A DNA stretch of 64,000 nt from an uncultured Oscillospiraceae bacterium (GTDB taxonomy: Bacteria > Bacillota > Clostridia > Oscillospirales > Acutalibacteraceae). The stretch's first letter is position 1, and every line of letters starts with the position of its first letter. The notes beneath the pieces were generated by a model, which did no database searches, had not been told where the DNA came from, and was given only the letters and a program-made list of their open reading frames with translations. The DNA lies in NCBI GenBank assembly GCA_900541565.1, contig UQKB01000008.1:1-64000 (forward strand), read 5' to 3'. The translations under genes and the position numbers were made by a program. This document shows positions 32,690 through 43,622 of the stretch, piece by piece.

Positions 32690-34315
32690 ATGATAAGCGG
32701 TGCGGATATTATGGTAAAATGTCTGGAAAACGAAGGCGTTTCAATTGTCTTTGGCTATCCTGGCGCTGCTATATGCCCTTTCTATGATTCTCTTTTTCAA
32801 TCCTCTATACGCCATATCCTTGTCCGGCAGGAGCAAAATTCCGTACATGCGGCAAGCGGCTATGCAAGGTCGACAGGAAAGCCGGGTGTGTGTGTTGCAA
32901 CTTCCGGCCCGGGCGCTACGAACCTGATTACGGGGATTGCCACAGCGTATACCGACTCTATTCCCATTATAGCGATAACAGGCCAGGTCAGAAGCGACCT
33001 TTTAGGCCGGGATGTGTTTCAGGAGGCCGATATAACCGGCGCATGCGAGCCGTTTGTTAAGCACAGCTATCTGGTAAAGCACACAGAGGATTTGCCCCGT
33101 GTTTTTAAGGAGGCCTTTCACATTGCCTCCACAGGCCGTCCGGGTCCCGTTTTAATTGATATTCCCATTGACGTACAGCAAAATAAGGTGGAAGCTTTTA
33201 CATATCCGGAAAAGGCCGAGATCGTTGGTTACAAGCCCAGCACCAAGGGGCATGCAATCCAGATTCAAAAAGCTGCGCGGTTGATTAGGGACTCTGTGCG
33301 TCCCGTCATCTGCGCCGGCGGTGGTGTGCTTTCGTCTGGGATTAAGCTCAAGCTGGTTGCCTTTGCAGAAAAAACAGGGATTCCGGTTGTTTCTACCATG
33401 ATGGGGATCGGCGTTATGCCGTCTGAGCATAATCAATACCTGGGGATGCTTGGAAGCTATGGAAAAGGGGCTGCAAACCGTGCAATCCATGAAGCAGATC
33501 TGATTCTTGTCTGTGGTGCGCGCCTGGGGGACAGGGCGGTCGCATCGCCCGACCAGGTGACCGAACGCTCTAAAATTATCCATATAGATATCGACCCTGC
33601 CGAAATCGGCAAAAATATAAAAACAACGATTCCGATTGTAGGAGACATGAAAAATGTCATCGACAAGTTGGTTGAGGAAACGGGGAACTACCACATTCCA
33701 AAGCATTGGGAGGATACGATCCAGCGTTGGAAAAAAGAGCTTTTCCGCACACCTCTGCAGTTTGAAGGCTTTGTCGAGCCAAGAAGCTTTGTAGCAGATC
33801 TTTCTGCCATGTTGCCTTCCAAAGCGATTTTAGTGGCGGATGTAGGGCAAAACCAAATTTGGTGCGCCAATAACTTTCGCATAAAGGAAGGCCGTTTTTT
33901 AACCACCGGCGGTATGGGAACCATGGGGTATTCCATTCCGGCGGCAATTGGCGCCAAGCTTGCTCGTCCATCCAGGGAAGTAGTCGTTATCTGCGGCGAC
34001 GGCGCGTTCCAGATGAGCATGAACGAACTGGGAACAATTGCGCAAAATGGCTTGAATATTAAAATTATTATTATGCGCAATACGCGGCTGGGAATGGTGC
34101 GCGAGCTGCAAAAAAATGTGTATGGTGGGCGCTACGCCGCAACGTTTCTGGATGAAAACACACCAGACTTTTTAAAGATTGCAGACGCTTACCAATTGCC
34201 CTCTGCAATGGTAAACGCAAATGAGGACGCCCTGCGCGCTGCGCAGAAAATGCTTGCCCACAACGGATCTTATATGCTTGTGTGCAATGTCAGCCCGGAA
34301 ACGCCCTCAATCTGA
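32690..34315 (+). CDS. ilvB: acetolactate synthase large subunit
   Basis: 541 residues. ThDP-dependent: catalytic Glu in RQEQNSVHAASGYAR, ThDP/Mg motif GDGAFQMSMNELGTIAQNGLNIKIIIMRN, FAD-type central domain. Joins two pyruvates (or pyruvate and 2-oxobutyrate) for valine, leucine and isoleucine synthesis. Followed by its regulatory subunit, so the biosynthetic (not catabolic AlsS) type. GACAGGAGTG upstream. Confidence 0.96.
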   Translation: MISGADIMVKCLENEGVSIVFGYPGAAICPFYDSLFQSSIRHILVRQEQNSVHAASGYARSTGKPGVCVATSGPGATNLITGIATAYTDSIPIIAITGQVRSDLLGRDVFQEADITGACEPFVKHSYLVKHTEDLPRVFKEAFHIASTGRPGPVLIDIPIDVQQNKVEAFTYPEKAEIVGYKPSTKGHAIQIQKAARLIRDSVRPVICAGGGVLSSGIKLKLVAFAEKTGIPVVSTMMGIGVMPSEHNQYLGMLGSYGKGAANRAIHEADLILVCGARLGDRAVASPDQVTERSKIIHIDIDPAEIGKNIKTTIPIVGDMKNVIDKLVEETGNYHIPKHWEDTIQRWKKELFRTPLQFEGFVEPRSFVADLSAMLPSKAILVADVGQNQIWCANNFRIKEGRFLTTGGMGTMGYSIPAAIGAKLARPSREVVVICGDGAFQMSMNELGTIAQNGLNIKIIIMRNTRLGMVRELQKNVYGGRYAATFLDENTPDFLKIADAYQLPSAMVNANEDALRAAQKMLAHNGSYMLVCNVSPETPSI

Positions 34316-34350
34316 TCCGAAAACAGATCTGTTGAAAGGATTGTGTGATT

Positions 34351-34839
34351 ATGAAGCATACACTTTCTATCCTGGTAGAAAACCAGGCAGGCGTTTTAAG
34401 CAAGATTTCCGGCCTGTTCTCCCGCAGAGGCTTCAATATTGACAGCCTGGCGGTAGGGGTCACAAACGACCCCAAAGTTTCCAGAATTACCATTGTCGCA
34501 GACGGTGACGAATATGTAATCGAGCAGCTGGAAAAGCAATTGAATAAGGTAATACCAGTGATCAAGGTTAAAACCTTTGAGGAAGGAACCTATATCAGCC
34601 GGGAGCTTTCACTGATTAAGGTACATTGCTCTACAGCTAAAAGACCTGAAATTATGAAGATTGCAGAAATGATGCAGGCTAAGATTGTGGATGTAGCGGT
34701 GGGCACTATAACGCTGGAATGTTCAGACACGCTGGAAAACACAGAGACATTGATCAGCCTTTTAAAGCCTTATGGTATCCGTGAAATCGTCAGAACAGGC
34801 ACCGTCGCCATAGACAAAGGCGCGGTTACGGCCCGCTGA
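34351..34839 (+). CDS. ilvN: acetolactate synthase small subunit
   Basis: 162 residues from ATG 34351 (AAAGGA upstream). N-terminal ACT domain (HTLSILVENQAGVLSKISGLFSRRGFNIDSL) and ALS_ss_C domain. Confers valine feedback inhibition and full activity on IlvB. 35 bp after ilvB. Confidence 0.95.
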   Translation: MKHTLSILVENQAGVLSKISGLFSRRGFNIDSLAVGVTNDPKVSRITIVADGDEYVIEQLEKQLNKVIPVIKVKTFEEGTYISRELSLIKVHCSTAKRPEIMKIAEMMQAKIVDVAVGTITLECSDTLENTETLISLLKPYGIREIVRTGTVAIDKGAVTAR

Positions 34840-34850
34840 GCACGGTTTAA

Positions 34851-35903
<1,053 letters not shown>

Positions 35904-35931
35904 ATTTTACATAGCATTATAGGCAGCAATA

Positions 35932-35969
35932 GGCGGCACAGGGAAAGCACTTTCCCTGTGCCGCCTTTA
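35932..35969 (+). terminator. terminator of ilvBNC
   Basis: Perfect 16-bp stem (GGCGGCACAGGGAAAG and its complement, 2-nt loop) then TTTAT. Confidence 0.92.
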
Positions 35970-36008
35970 TGTATGATTTTTTGTAAGCATGTGAAATTTA
36001 TATAAAAA

Positions 36009-36075
36009 GGGACAGAAGCTTGGGGCACTCTCCGTAAAGAAGGTGCCCCAAGCTTCTGTTCCTTTTTTATTTTTT
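36009..36075. terminator. bidirectional terminator before the lipoprotein gene
   Basis: Stem GGACAGAAGCTTGGGGCAC / GTGCCCCAAGCTTCTGTTCC, followed by TTTTTTATTTTTT on plus and TTTTTATAT on minus. It serves the minus-strand gene at 36080. Confidence 0.88.
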
Positions 36076-36079
36076 CAAA

Positions 36080-36502
36080 TTACGCTTGTTCTGTACCACT
36101 TTGCGTAGCCGGTTGTGTAACAGCCTGTGTAGTTTCTTCGGCTTCAGGCTCTATCCACTGGTATACGCCGCCGTTCATATAAAGCGCGCCGTCTTCTATA
36201 AACCAATTATTGGTTGTAATATTTTCCTTGCTTCCGGCCCATGCAAAGCTTTGCGGGTCGCCACCTGTAGGTGTCATTGTTAAGACCATATCATCACTTA
36301 CACTGTAGGTGCCGGTCGTACCGCCTATCAGGCAGGTTCCATCCTCGTTAAATTCACACCAGACCTGATCCCAGTATTCCCATTGGCCAATAATGGCATC
36401 GGGATCCGGCGTTGGCTGCTCCGTTGTGCAGGAACAAAGCGCGGCAACGCAAAGTATAAACAAACATAGAACAGCTAAGGTCTTTTTCCTGATTTGGTGC
36501 AT
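36080..36502 (-). CDS. small lipoprotein of unknown function
   Basis: 140 residues from ATG 36502 (AAAGGA upstream). Signal peptide RKKTLAVLCLFILCVAALCSC; the lipobox LCSC is slightly off-consensus but cysteine-terminated. The body repeats GQWEYWDQVWCEFNEDGTCLIGGTTGTY, a calycin-like or META-like beta pattern also found in repeated extracellular modules (IxGxWxxxxxxxxFxxDG). The Thr/Gln/Glu tail is low complexity. No partner genes. Confidence 0.75.
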   Translation of the reverse strand: MHQIRKKTLAVLCLFILCVAALCSCTTEQPTPDPDAIIGQWEYWDQVWCEFNEDGTCLIGGTTGTYSVSDDMVLTMTPTGGDPQSFAWAGSKENITTNNWFIEDGALYMNGGVYQWIEPEAEETTQAVTQPATQSGTEQA

Positions 36503-36674
36503 AAGACCATTCCTTTCCATAACATTTTGTGCAGGCCGATATGCAAACAACATCATACAAAAGCCTGTATTATCCAAATTTTACTGATTTTACAAAGTAA
36601 AGTCAATGGATGTTTTCTAAACAGATTGTAAAAAACAGGAGCAATCAGAAATAAAAGATAAGCAGTCTGCACAT

Positions 36675-36711
36675 AAAAAGACGGCAGGCCGGGTTCGGCC
36701 CGCCGTCTTTT
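36675..36711 (-). terminator. terminator of the glycogen operon
   Basis: Stem AAAAGACGGC(A)GGCC / GGCC-CGCCGTCTTTT; T-run on the minus strand past glgA. Confidence 0.88.
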
Positions 36712-36727
36712 ATAGAGAGGGATTTGG

Positions 36728-38164
36728 TTATTTCCAATGGTCTATTGTGTCGCGGTATACGTTAATATAATCATTTGCACTGCGCGCCCAGCTATTGTCG
36801 CTTTCCATGCAACGGCGCACAAGCTTTTGCCACCCGTCACGGTTCCAATAGCCATTGATTGCACGCTTTAAGCACTGCACCATATCGTATGCCTCGTATT
36901 TTGAAAAGGTAAAGCCATTGCCGTGCCCGTCCAGGCTGTCATGAATTGAATCGCGCAGGCCGCCGACTTCCCGGACTACCGGAACAGAGCCGTAGCGTAA
37001 GGCAATCATCTGGGATAAGCCGCATGGCTCGCTTTTAGAGGGCATCAGAAAAATATCAGAGCCCGAATAAATCTTTCTTGCAAGCTCAGGAATAAACCCA
37101 ATACATGCGCACAGCCTTCCGGGATATTTCCATTGCATATGGCGGAAAAAGTCTTCATACTCGCGGTCGCCGGAGCCTAAAATCACAAATTGTACGTCGT
37201 GGTCGCACATAATCTCATCCAAAGACAGGCGGACAATATCCAAGCCCTTGTGGCCCACCATGCGTGACACCATTGCAATAATTGGAATATCGGGTCGCTG
37301 TGCCAATCCCAGCCGTTCCTGCAGCGCACGCTTACATTCGCCTTTACCGCGCATATCGTTTACAGAATAGTTTTGATACAGTTGGTAATCTGTAGCCGGG
37401 TCGTAGCTTGCGTTATCTATACCGTTTAAAATGCCGCACAGCTTATACTGCCGGTTGCGCAGGATCGTGTCCAGCCCATAAGCAAACCATGGATCCAATA
37501 TTTCTTTGGCGTAGCTGGGGCTTACAGTCGTTACGCGTGTGGCAGTTTCGATTGCGCCCTTTACCATATTCAGCTTTCCGTCCTGTTCCAGAAGTTTGGT
37601 GTTTGCAGGTGGAACTCCTACGCATTCCGTATTGACCTCCCAGCCATATTTTCCCTGATACTGGATATTATGAATGGTAAAGACGCTTTTAATATTGTGA
37701 TACCATGGATTATGTGAATAAAACAAATAATAGTAAGTGGGGACAAGCGCCGTCTGCCAGTCGTTGCAGTGGATCAGGTCCGGGTGGAAGTTTACATACG
37801 GCAGCATTTCCATAATTGCTCTGGAAAAAAACGCAAAGCGTTCTGCGTCGTCATAAAAACCATACAGGCCACACCGTTTAAAGTAGTATTCGTTATCTAT
37901 AAAATAAAACATCACGCCGTTGTAGTGTGCTTCAAATACACCGCAGTACTGCCTTCTCCAGGCTACCGGCACTGTAAAGTTTGTAATATAACGCATGCTG
38001 TCGCGCAGCGACTGCGGAATGTCGCCGTAAAGCGGCATGACCACTCGGCAGTCAATCTGCCTTTGGCACAGTGCCTTTGGCAAGGAGCCCGCGCCCGCCA
38101 CGTCGGCAAGCCCGCCGGAGCCTGCAAAGGGGTTGGCTTCACTTGTACAATATAAAATCCTCAA
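36728..38164 (-). CDS. glgA: glycogen synthase (ADP-glucose)
   Basis: 478 residues, GT5. N-terminal ADP-glucose loop EANPFAGSGGLADVAGAGSLPKAL, C-terminal GT-B domain with IFLMPSKSEPCGLSQMIALRYGSVPVV. Extends alpha-1,4-glucan. TTG start at 38164 with GGGAGG upstream. Last gene of glgB-glgC-glgD-glgA, separated from glgD by a hairpin (38217-38253) that could reduce its expression. Confidence 0.95.
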   Translation of the reverse strand: MRILYCTSEANPFAGSGGLADVAGAGSLPKALCQRQIDCRVVMPLYGDIPQSLRDSMRYITNFTVPVAWRRQYCGVFEAHYNGVMFYFIDNEYYFKRCGLYGFYDDAERFAFFSRAIMEMLPYVNFHPDLIHCNDWQTALVPTYYYLFYSHNPWYHNIKSVFTIHNIQYQGKYGWEVNTECVGVPPANTKLLEQDGKLNMVKGAIETATRVTTVSPSYAKEILDPWFAYGLDTILRNRQYKLCGILNGIDNASYDPATDYQLYQNYSVNDMRGKGECKRALQERLGLAQRPDIPIIAMVSRMVGHKGLDIVRLSLDEIMCDHDVQFVILGSGDREYEDFFRHMQWKYPGRLCACIGFIPELARKIYSGSDIFLMPSKSEPCGLSQMIALRYGSVPVVREVGGLRDSIHDSLDGHGNGFTFSKYEAYDMVQCLKRAINGYWNRDGWQKLVRRCMESDNSWARSANDYINVYRDTIDHWK

Positions 38165-38216
38165 AATAAAGACCTCCCGTTTTTTTGCACATATGCAAAT
38201 TTTTCACCAGGTAGAA

Positions 38217-38253
38217 AACACAGCGGAATCACTGCTTTTGTGTCCGCTGTGTA
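38217..38253 (-). terminator. intra-operon terminator/attenuator between glgD and glgA
   Basis: Stem ACACAGCGGA / TCCGCTGTGT with a 15-nt loop; TTTTC follows on the minus strand. Weak T-run, so partial read-through is likely. Confidence 0.6.
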
Positions 38254-38268
38254 GATTGCTTAAACCTA

Positions 38269-39393
38269 TTATACAACGCTTGCCTTGGCAATGTAAATAG
38301 GGTAGGAAGAATATCCCATTAAAGCGCGGCCGTCTTTTACGACGACATCCTTGTCACAGATCACATAATTTAAACTGGCGTTTTCACCGATTTTTGTGTC
38401 CTGCATAATCACGCAGTTGGAAACCTTCGCGCCCTTTCCAATATACACACCTTTGGAAATAACACAGTTGTTTACTTCGCCTTCGATCACACAGCCCTGT
38501 GCGATCAGCGAGTTCTCTACCGACGATCCAAGACCGTATTTACTGGGCATGTCGTCGCGCACCTTTGTATAAATAGGACGCGAACCGTTAAAAAGCTGTG
38601 CACGGATTTCCGGCTGCATAAGCGACATGTTTGCTTTAAAATAATCGTCCATGGAACAGATGATTGCACTATAGTCACAAAATTCATACCCGTAAAATTT
38701 ATAATTGCGCACATTGTCCTGCAGCATATGGCGCTTATAGTCGAGCTTATTGCGGCTGATACAGTCGGTAACAAGCTCCAGCAGAAGGTCGCGCTTCATC
38801 AGCACGCAGCCGACTGCATAATTGCATGTGCCGTCGTCTTCCAGTGTTTTGGGGCGGATCAGCATTTCTTCAATGCGGCTGTCCGTGCCAAGTGACAGAA
38901 TCATCGGTGTTTCCGCTTGTGCGGGAATTTTGCCGTTTCTGTACATCATGGTAATATCTGCACCCGAAGAAATGTGGAAGGTGAGCATTTTATGGTAATC
39001 CATATTGTAAACGCAATTGCATTCGCTGAGCAATACGTATTCTTCAGAAGAATTGTTGATAAAACCGCGTACGCCGTAAATGTTTTCAATCGGTGTGTTA
39101 AATTTACTGTTCCCCTGGCTAAACGGCGGAAGTATGGTCAGGCCGCCCCGGCGCTTGGAAAGATCCCACGCTTTGCCGGACCCCACATGGTCCATTAGGG
39201 AAGCAAAGTTATTGGTTGTAATTACGCCAACGTTGTTAATACCGGAATTCACCATGTTGGAAAGCTGAAAATCAATCAGGCGGTATTTGCCGCCAAAGGG
39301 GACAGAGCCCATTGTACGCCGTGCGGTAAGTTCTGGGATCAGCTCGTCATATATGTTTGGAAAAATCAGCCCCAGCACATTGTTTCCCCTCAT
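38269..39393 (-). CDS. glgD: glucose-1-phosphate adenylyltransferase subunit GlgD
   Basis: 374 residues. Nucleotidyltransferase fold and left-handed beta-helix like GlgC, but the N-terminal pyrophosphorylase loop GGxGxRL is absent (starts [25 protein letters not shown]), as in Firmicutes GlgD regulatory subunits. Raises activity of GlgC in the heteromer. Its ATG overlaps the glgC stop by 4 bp. Confidence 0.94.
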   Translation of the reverse strand: MRGNNVLGLIFPNIYDELIPELTARRTMGSVPFGGKYRLIDFQLSNMVNSGINNVGVITTNNFASLMDHVGSGKAWDLSKRRGGLTILPPFSQGNSKFNTPIENIYGVRGFINNSSEEYVLLSECNCVYNMDYHKMLTFHISSGADITMMYRNGKIPAQAETPMILSLGTDSRIEEMLIRPKTLEDDGTCNYAVGCVLMKRDLLLELVTDCISRNKLDYKRHMLQDNVRNYKFYGYEFCDYSAIICSMDDYFKANMSLMQPEIRAQLFNGSRPIYTKVRDDMPSKYGLGSSVENSLIAQGCVIEGEVNNCVISKGVYIGKGAKVSNCVIMQDTKIGENASLNYVICDKDVVVKDGRALMGYSSYPIYIAKASVV

Positions 39394-40610
39394 TTTGCCT
39401 GCACCTCCTCAATGTCCTTATCTATCATCGATTTGGGCGGCACGTCGGCGTTTGCGCCGATATGCAGGTTGTCGCCTATTACGGTGACGCCCCATTCGTT
39501 CTTGTCGCTGATATCTTCAGGCCTTGCGCCGATCACGGCGTTTTTACCAATCACGGCGTTTTCTGCGACAATTGCGTATTGTACCACAGCGTTTTCCTCT
39601 ACTACAACACCCGGCATCAGGATAGAGTCGGTCACCACCGCGCCTTTTTGTACGGTCACACCGGCAAAAAGAATAGAGAATTCCAGCTCGCCATAAATAT
39701 TGCAGCCGTCTGCGACCAGGGAATTTTGGATTTTTGCGCTCTCCCCAATATAATGCGGCGGCATAACGGGGTTTCTGGAATAAATTTTGTTGTTATCCTC
39801 GCTTAAATCGAGCGGTACGTTTGGATCCAGAAGATCCATGTTGGCTTCCCAAAGGCTGTCGATTGTGCCTACGTCCTTCCAGTAACCTTCAAATTGATAG
39901 GCAAACATGCGCTCGCCCGCTTTGAGCATGGCAGGCAGAACATCCTTGCCAAAATCGTTGCTGGAGCCTTCCGTTTGCGCGTCAAGGATCAGGTATTTTT
40001 TTAGCTTATCCCAACTGAATACATAAATGCCCATAGAAGCGCTGGTGCTTTTCGGCACTTTGGGCTTTTCGTCAAATTCGTAAATAGAACCGTCCGGGTT
40101 GGTGTTTAAAATACCAAAGCGGGAGGCTTCCTGCAGCGGAACGTCGATCACTCCAATTGTGCAGTCCGCCTGGTGCTCTTTATGAAAGGCGACCATTTTG
40201 GAATAGTCCATCTTATATATATGATCACCTGAAAGGATAACCACATAATCGGGGTCATAGCGTTCAATAAAATTGATATTCTGATAAATGGCGTTGGCAG
40301 TGCCTGTGTACCAGTCCGCACCGCCGACCTGCTGGTAGGGGCTTAGGCAGTGCACACCGTCAAGCATGCCGTCCAGATCCCAGGGCTGGCCGTTGCCGAT
40401 ATACTCGTTTAAAACAAGCGGCTGGTACTGCGTAAGAACGCCTACGGCTTCAATACCGGAATTTACGCAGTTTGACAGGGGGAAATCAATAATCCTGTAT
40501 TTGCCGCCAAAGGGTACGGCTGGCTTTGCAAGCTTTTTGGTCAGAACGCCAAGCCTGCTGCCCTGGCCGCCGGCAAGCAGCATGGCGACAACTTCTTGCT
40601 TTGGATACAT
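39390..40610 (-). CDS. glgC: glucose-1-phosphate adenylyltransferase catalytic subunit
   Basis: 406 residues. [34 protein letters not shown] catalytic loop, [16 protein letters not shown] substrate region, C-terminal beta-helix. Makes ADP-glucose from ATP and glucose-1-phosphate, the committed step of glycogen synthesis. Confidence 0.96.
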   Translation of the reverse strand: MYPKQEVVAMLLAGGQGSRLGVLTKKLAKPAVPFGGKYRIIDFPLSNCVNSGIEAVGVLTQYQPLVLNEYIGNGQPWDLDGMLDGVHCLSPYQQVGGADWYTGTANAIYQNINFIERYDPDYVVILSGDHIYKMDYSKMVAFHKEHQADCTIGVIDVPLQEASRFGILNTNPDGSIYEFDEKPKVPKSTSASMGIYVFSWDKLKKYLILDAQTEGSSNDFGKDVLPAMLKAGERMFAYQFEGYWKDVGTIDSLWEANMDLLDPNVPLDLSEDNNKIYSRNPVMPPHYIGESAKIQNSLVADGCNIYGELEFSILFAGVTVQKGAVVTDSILMPGVVVEENAVVQYAIVAENAVIGKNAVIGARPEDISDKNEWGVTVIGDNLHIGANADVPPKSMIDKDIEEVQAK

Positions 40611-40696
40611 TTTTCTATACCTCCAGATAACACGTTTATTTTACAAAACGCCGGGATAATGCGCAGCGCTTTGAAGCAGATAAGGTTGCAGATGGG

Positions 40697-42697
40697 CTAT
40701 TTTTCTGTGGAGCCTTTTTCCTTTTGTGCCGGCTGCTTTGCTGCAGTTTTTTTAGCAGATGTTTTTTTCTTTCTGGGCGGCTTTTTCCGCACGCATGTAA
40801 AGTACATGACAGACAGCGGTGGAAGATTAATTGTAATAGACTGGTCGCAGTCGTGCATTTCTTCGCCGGTGGCGTCTATACTGTTTCCGTTTGTAATGCC
40901 GCTGCCGCCAAAGCGTGTATCGTCTGTGTTGAAGACCTCGGCATAAATACCGTTTTGCGGTACGCCAATGCGGTAATCTTCTCGGTAAACAGGCTGAAAG
41001 TTGCATACACCGATTAAGTTATTGCCCTTCTTATCCATGCGCCGGAAGGCGATCACGCTTTGCATATAGTCGTTATGGTGAATCCAAGAAAAGCCCTCCC
41101 AGGAAAAATCAACCTCATACATAGGCGGATTTTGCAGGTAAAAATGGTTAAGCTCCTTAAAAAACAGATGAAGCTGCTGGTGCTTTTCAAAATCCAGCAG
41201 GTTCCACTGCAGGCTGGCGTTGGAATCCCATTCGTCAAACTGGCCGATCTCCGCGCCCATAAACGTCAGCTTTTTGCCGGGATGAATCATCATATAGGCC
41301 ATAAATGCCCTTACGCCGTCAAACTTCATGTCGTAATTCCCCGGCATTTTATGAATCAAGGAACCCTTGCCGTAAACCACCTCATCATGGGAAATAGGCA
41401 GCAGGAAATTTTCGGAAAAGGCATAAAAGAACGAAAAGGTCAAATTGTCATGGTGATAAGGACGATACAGCGGGTCTGTAGACATATAATGGAGCATATC
41501 GTTCATCCAGCCCATGTTCCATTTGTAGTTGAAGCCAAGCCCGCCGTCCTCTACAGGGCGCGAAACAAGCGGCCAGGAGGTTGATTCTTCTGCAATCATA
41601 TAATCCTCCGGATGACGCGCGGCAATCCGTGCATTGAGGTTCTGCAAAAAGGCTACGGCCTCCAAATGCTCCTTGCCGCCGTATTTGTTTGCAACCCATT
41701 GCCCGTCACTCCGGTTATAATCCAGATACAGCATAGAGGCCACCGCGTCCACACGGATACCGTCTATGTGGTATTTTTCCAGCCAGAACATGGCACTGGA
41801 CATCAAAAAGCTAATAACCTCGTACCGGCTGTAGTCAAACACAAACGTGCCCCATTCCTTGTGCTCTCCTTTTCTTGTGTCGGCATATTCATAACAGCAG
41901 GTTCCGTCAAACTTTGCAAGGCCGTGTGCATCCCGTGGAAAATGCGCGGGGACCCAGTCCAAAATGACCTGAATACCGGCTTGGTGGCACTGGTCGACAA
42001 AATACATAAAATCATGCGGTGTTCCATAACGCGAGGTCGGCGCATAATACCCGGTTACCTGATAGCCCCAGGAGCCGTCGTAGGGGTATTCGGTAAGCGG
42101 CATAAATTCAATATGCGTATACCCCATATCCTTTACATAGGGAATCAGCTCGTCGGCAAGTTTTCTATAGCTGTAACGGGTGCCGTCCTCATTTAAGCGC
42201 CAGGAGCCGGCGTGGACCTCGTAAATGTTCATGGGACACTCATAATGCGGTTTTTCTGCTTTTTTCTGCAAAAATTTTGCGTCGTTCCATTCATAACCGT
42301 CCAAATCGTAATACAGTGTAGCGTTTTCCGGGCGGGTCTGGCAGTGAAAGCCATAAGGGTCTGTTTTATATTGCTTTTCAAACCATGGCGTTTCTACACA
42401 GTATTTGTATGCCTGGTACTGCTTTACATCGGGAATAAAGCATTCCCATACGCCGGTTTGCTGTACGCGCTCCATAAAGTTTGCCGTATTGTCCCAGTCG
42501 TTAAAGTCGCCTGCTACAGAAACAGACAGTGCATTTGGCGCCCATACGCGGAATACCACGCCGTCATTTCCGTCGCGGTAGCTTTTATGTGCACCCATAT
42601 ATTCATAGGCGTTTATGCTTTCCCCTGCAAGAAACAGCTCCAACGGCGTACGTTCGTCCAACACCGCGGCAGCCGCGCTTTCTTTTTTTTCAGCCAT
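40697..42697 (-). CDS. glgB: 1,4-alpha-glucan branching enzyme
   Basis: 666 residues from ATG 42697 (GAAGGAG upstream). CBM48 (~40-130), GH13 barrel with nucleophile in DGIRVDAVASMLYLDY, acid/base in MIAEESTSWP and LPISHDEVVYGKGSL, and the C-terminal beta domain. Introduces alpha-1,6 branches. Odd: a Lys/Ala/Pro-rich tail of ~30 residues (RKKPPRKKKTSAKKTAAKQ) after the family end, basic and probably disordered. First gene of the glg operon. Confidence 0.95.
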   Translation of the reverse strand: MAEKKESAAAAVLDERTPLELFLAGESINAYEYMGAHKSYRDGNDGVVFRVWAPNALSVSVAGDFNDWDNTANFMERVQQTGVWECFIPDVKQYQAYKYCVETPWFEKQYKTDPYGFHCQTRPENATLYYDLDGYEWNDAKFLQKKAEKPHYECPMNIYEVHAGSWRLNEDGTRYSYRKLADELIPYVKDMGYTHIEFMPLTEYPYDGSWGYQVTGYYAPTSRYGTPHDFMYFVDQCHQAGIQVILDWVPAHFPRDAHGLAKFDGTCCYEYADTRKGEHKEWGTFVFDYSRYEVISFLMSSAMFWLEKYHIDGIRVDAVASMLYLDYNRSDGQWVANKYGGKEHLEAVAFLQNLNARIAARHPEDYMIAEESTSWPLVSRPVEDGGLGFNYKWNMGWMNDMLHYMSTDPLYRPYHHDNLTFSFFYAFSENFLLPISHDEVVYGKGSLIHKMPGNYDMKFDGVRAFMAYMMIHPGKKLTFMGAEIGQFDEWDSNASLQWNLLDFEKHQQLHLFFKELNHFYLQNPPMYEVDFSWEGFSWIHHNDYMQSVIAFRRMDKKGNNLIGVCNFQPVYREDYRIGVPQNGIYAEVFNTDDTRFGGSGITNGNSIDATGEEMHDCDQSITINLPPLSVMYFTCVRKKPPRKKKTSAKKTAAKQPAQKEKGSTEK

Positions 42698-43622
42698 GTA
42701 TATCCGTTCTCCTTCCACATTTGCTATCGCAAATTGCGAGCATAGGCAGATTTGACCGTGCTCGACAAAATATTGCACAAAAGCAAATTTTTGCATAAAA
42801 TTGCCAATATATAACAATCTTCCTAGAATATAATAGCAATTTTTAAGTGTAATTTCAATAGATTTACAAATTTAAATTACAAAGAATTTAGTCAATATTT
42901 AGTTGTATCTTACAAAAGTTTTTTGAAATGGGCATAAATTCTGCAAATTGTTTGGTTAAATTGACGGCGGCGGTTTAATTATGGCAAAACATAACCATGC
43001 TATCATAGAAAGTACGGTGGAAAATGGCGAAAAGACGGTAGGGACAAAGGCCCGTACAAAAATGTATGCACGCTGCTTTTTTTAAAAGAACATACAACCC
43101 TAAAAATTGCAAATTTATATAACGCCTTGCCGTACCTGATTATTGTATGGCAAAACACAAGAAAAAACCGTATTTACGAACCTTCTCTGTTCATTAAAAC
43201 GAAATAAAGTAAGAGCGGCGTAAGCGCTATGCATTTTTGTATACCACTTACGCCGTTTTTTGGCTTGTTTACGCCGAACTATAGATTTTAAAAATGCAGT
43301 ATGCTATTATAGAGATAAAGTTTTTATGCGTGGCTGCTGCAAAATGCCTGTCGCAAGCTTTGGAGAGGCTGCAGCAATGAATATTTCCATTACACAATTT
43401 ATAAGAAAGCCTTTCTGGGGCACTGCCGGAAGAATTGTGACACCAAGATACTACAAAATACTATAAAATAAAATGGAGCGTAAAATTTATAGAAAAATTT
43501 TTATTGTACATATGTGTTTGATGCATAAAGAATTTATATGCAGGTCGCAATAATATTGCTTAATGTATTAGATAAAGATTGTTTTATGGATAGTGTGAGT
43601 GGATAAGGGGTAATTGAAAAAA
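42698..43622. other. 925-bp noncoding region between glgB and the MATE gene
   Basis: Very AT-rich, with the glgB promoter region on its left, a terminator-like hairpin at 43216-43262 and the MATE/NRPS promoter region on its right. The open frame at 43260-43466 starts at a TTG inside the terminator T-run and has no ribosome site; I do not accept it. A small RNA ending at 43262 is possible. Confidence 0.5.
43216..43262 (+). terminator. orphan terminator hairpin
   Basis: Stem CGGCGTAAG / CTTACGCCG with a ~22-nt loop followed by TTTTTT on plus. There is no plus-strand gene for more than 500 bp upstream. Confidence 0.65.

Noticed and set aside
43260..43466. 68-codon frame before the MATE gene
   Set aside because: TTG start lies within a terminator T-run, there is no ribosome site, and composition is not protein-like.
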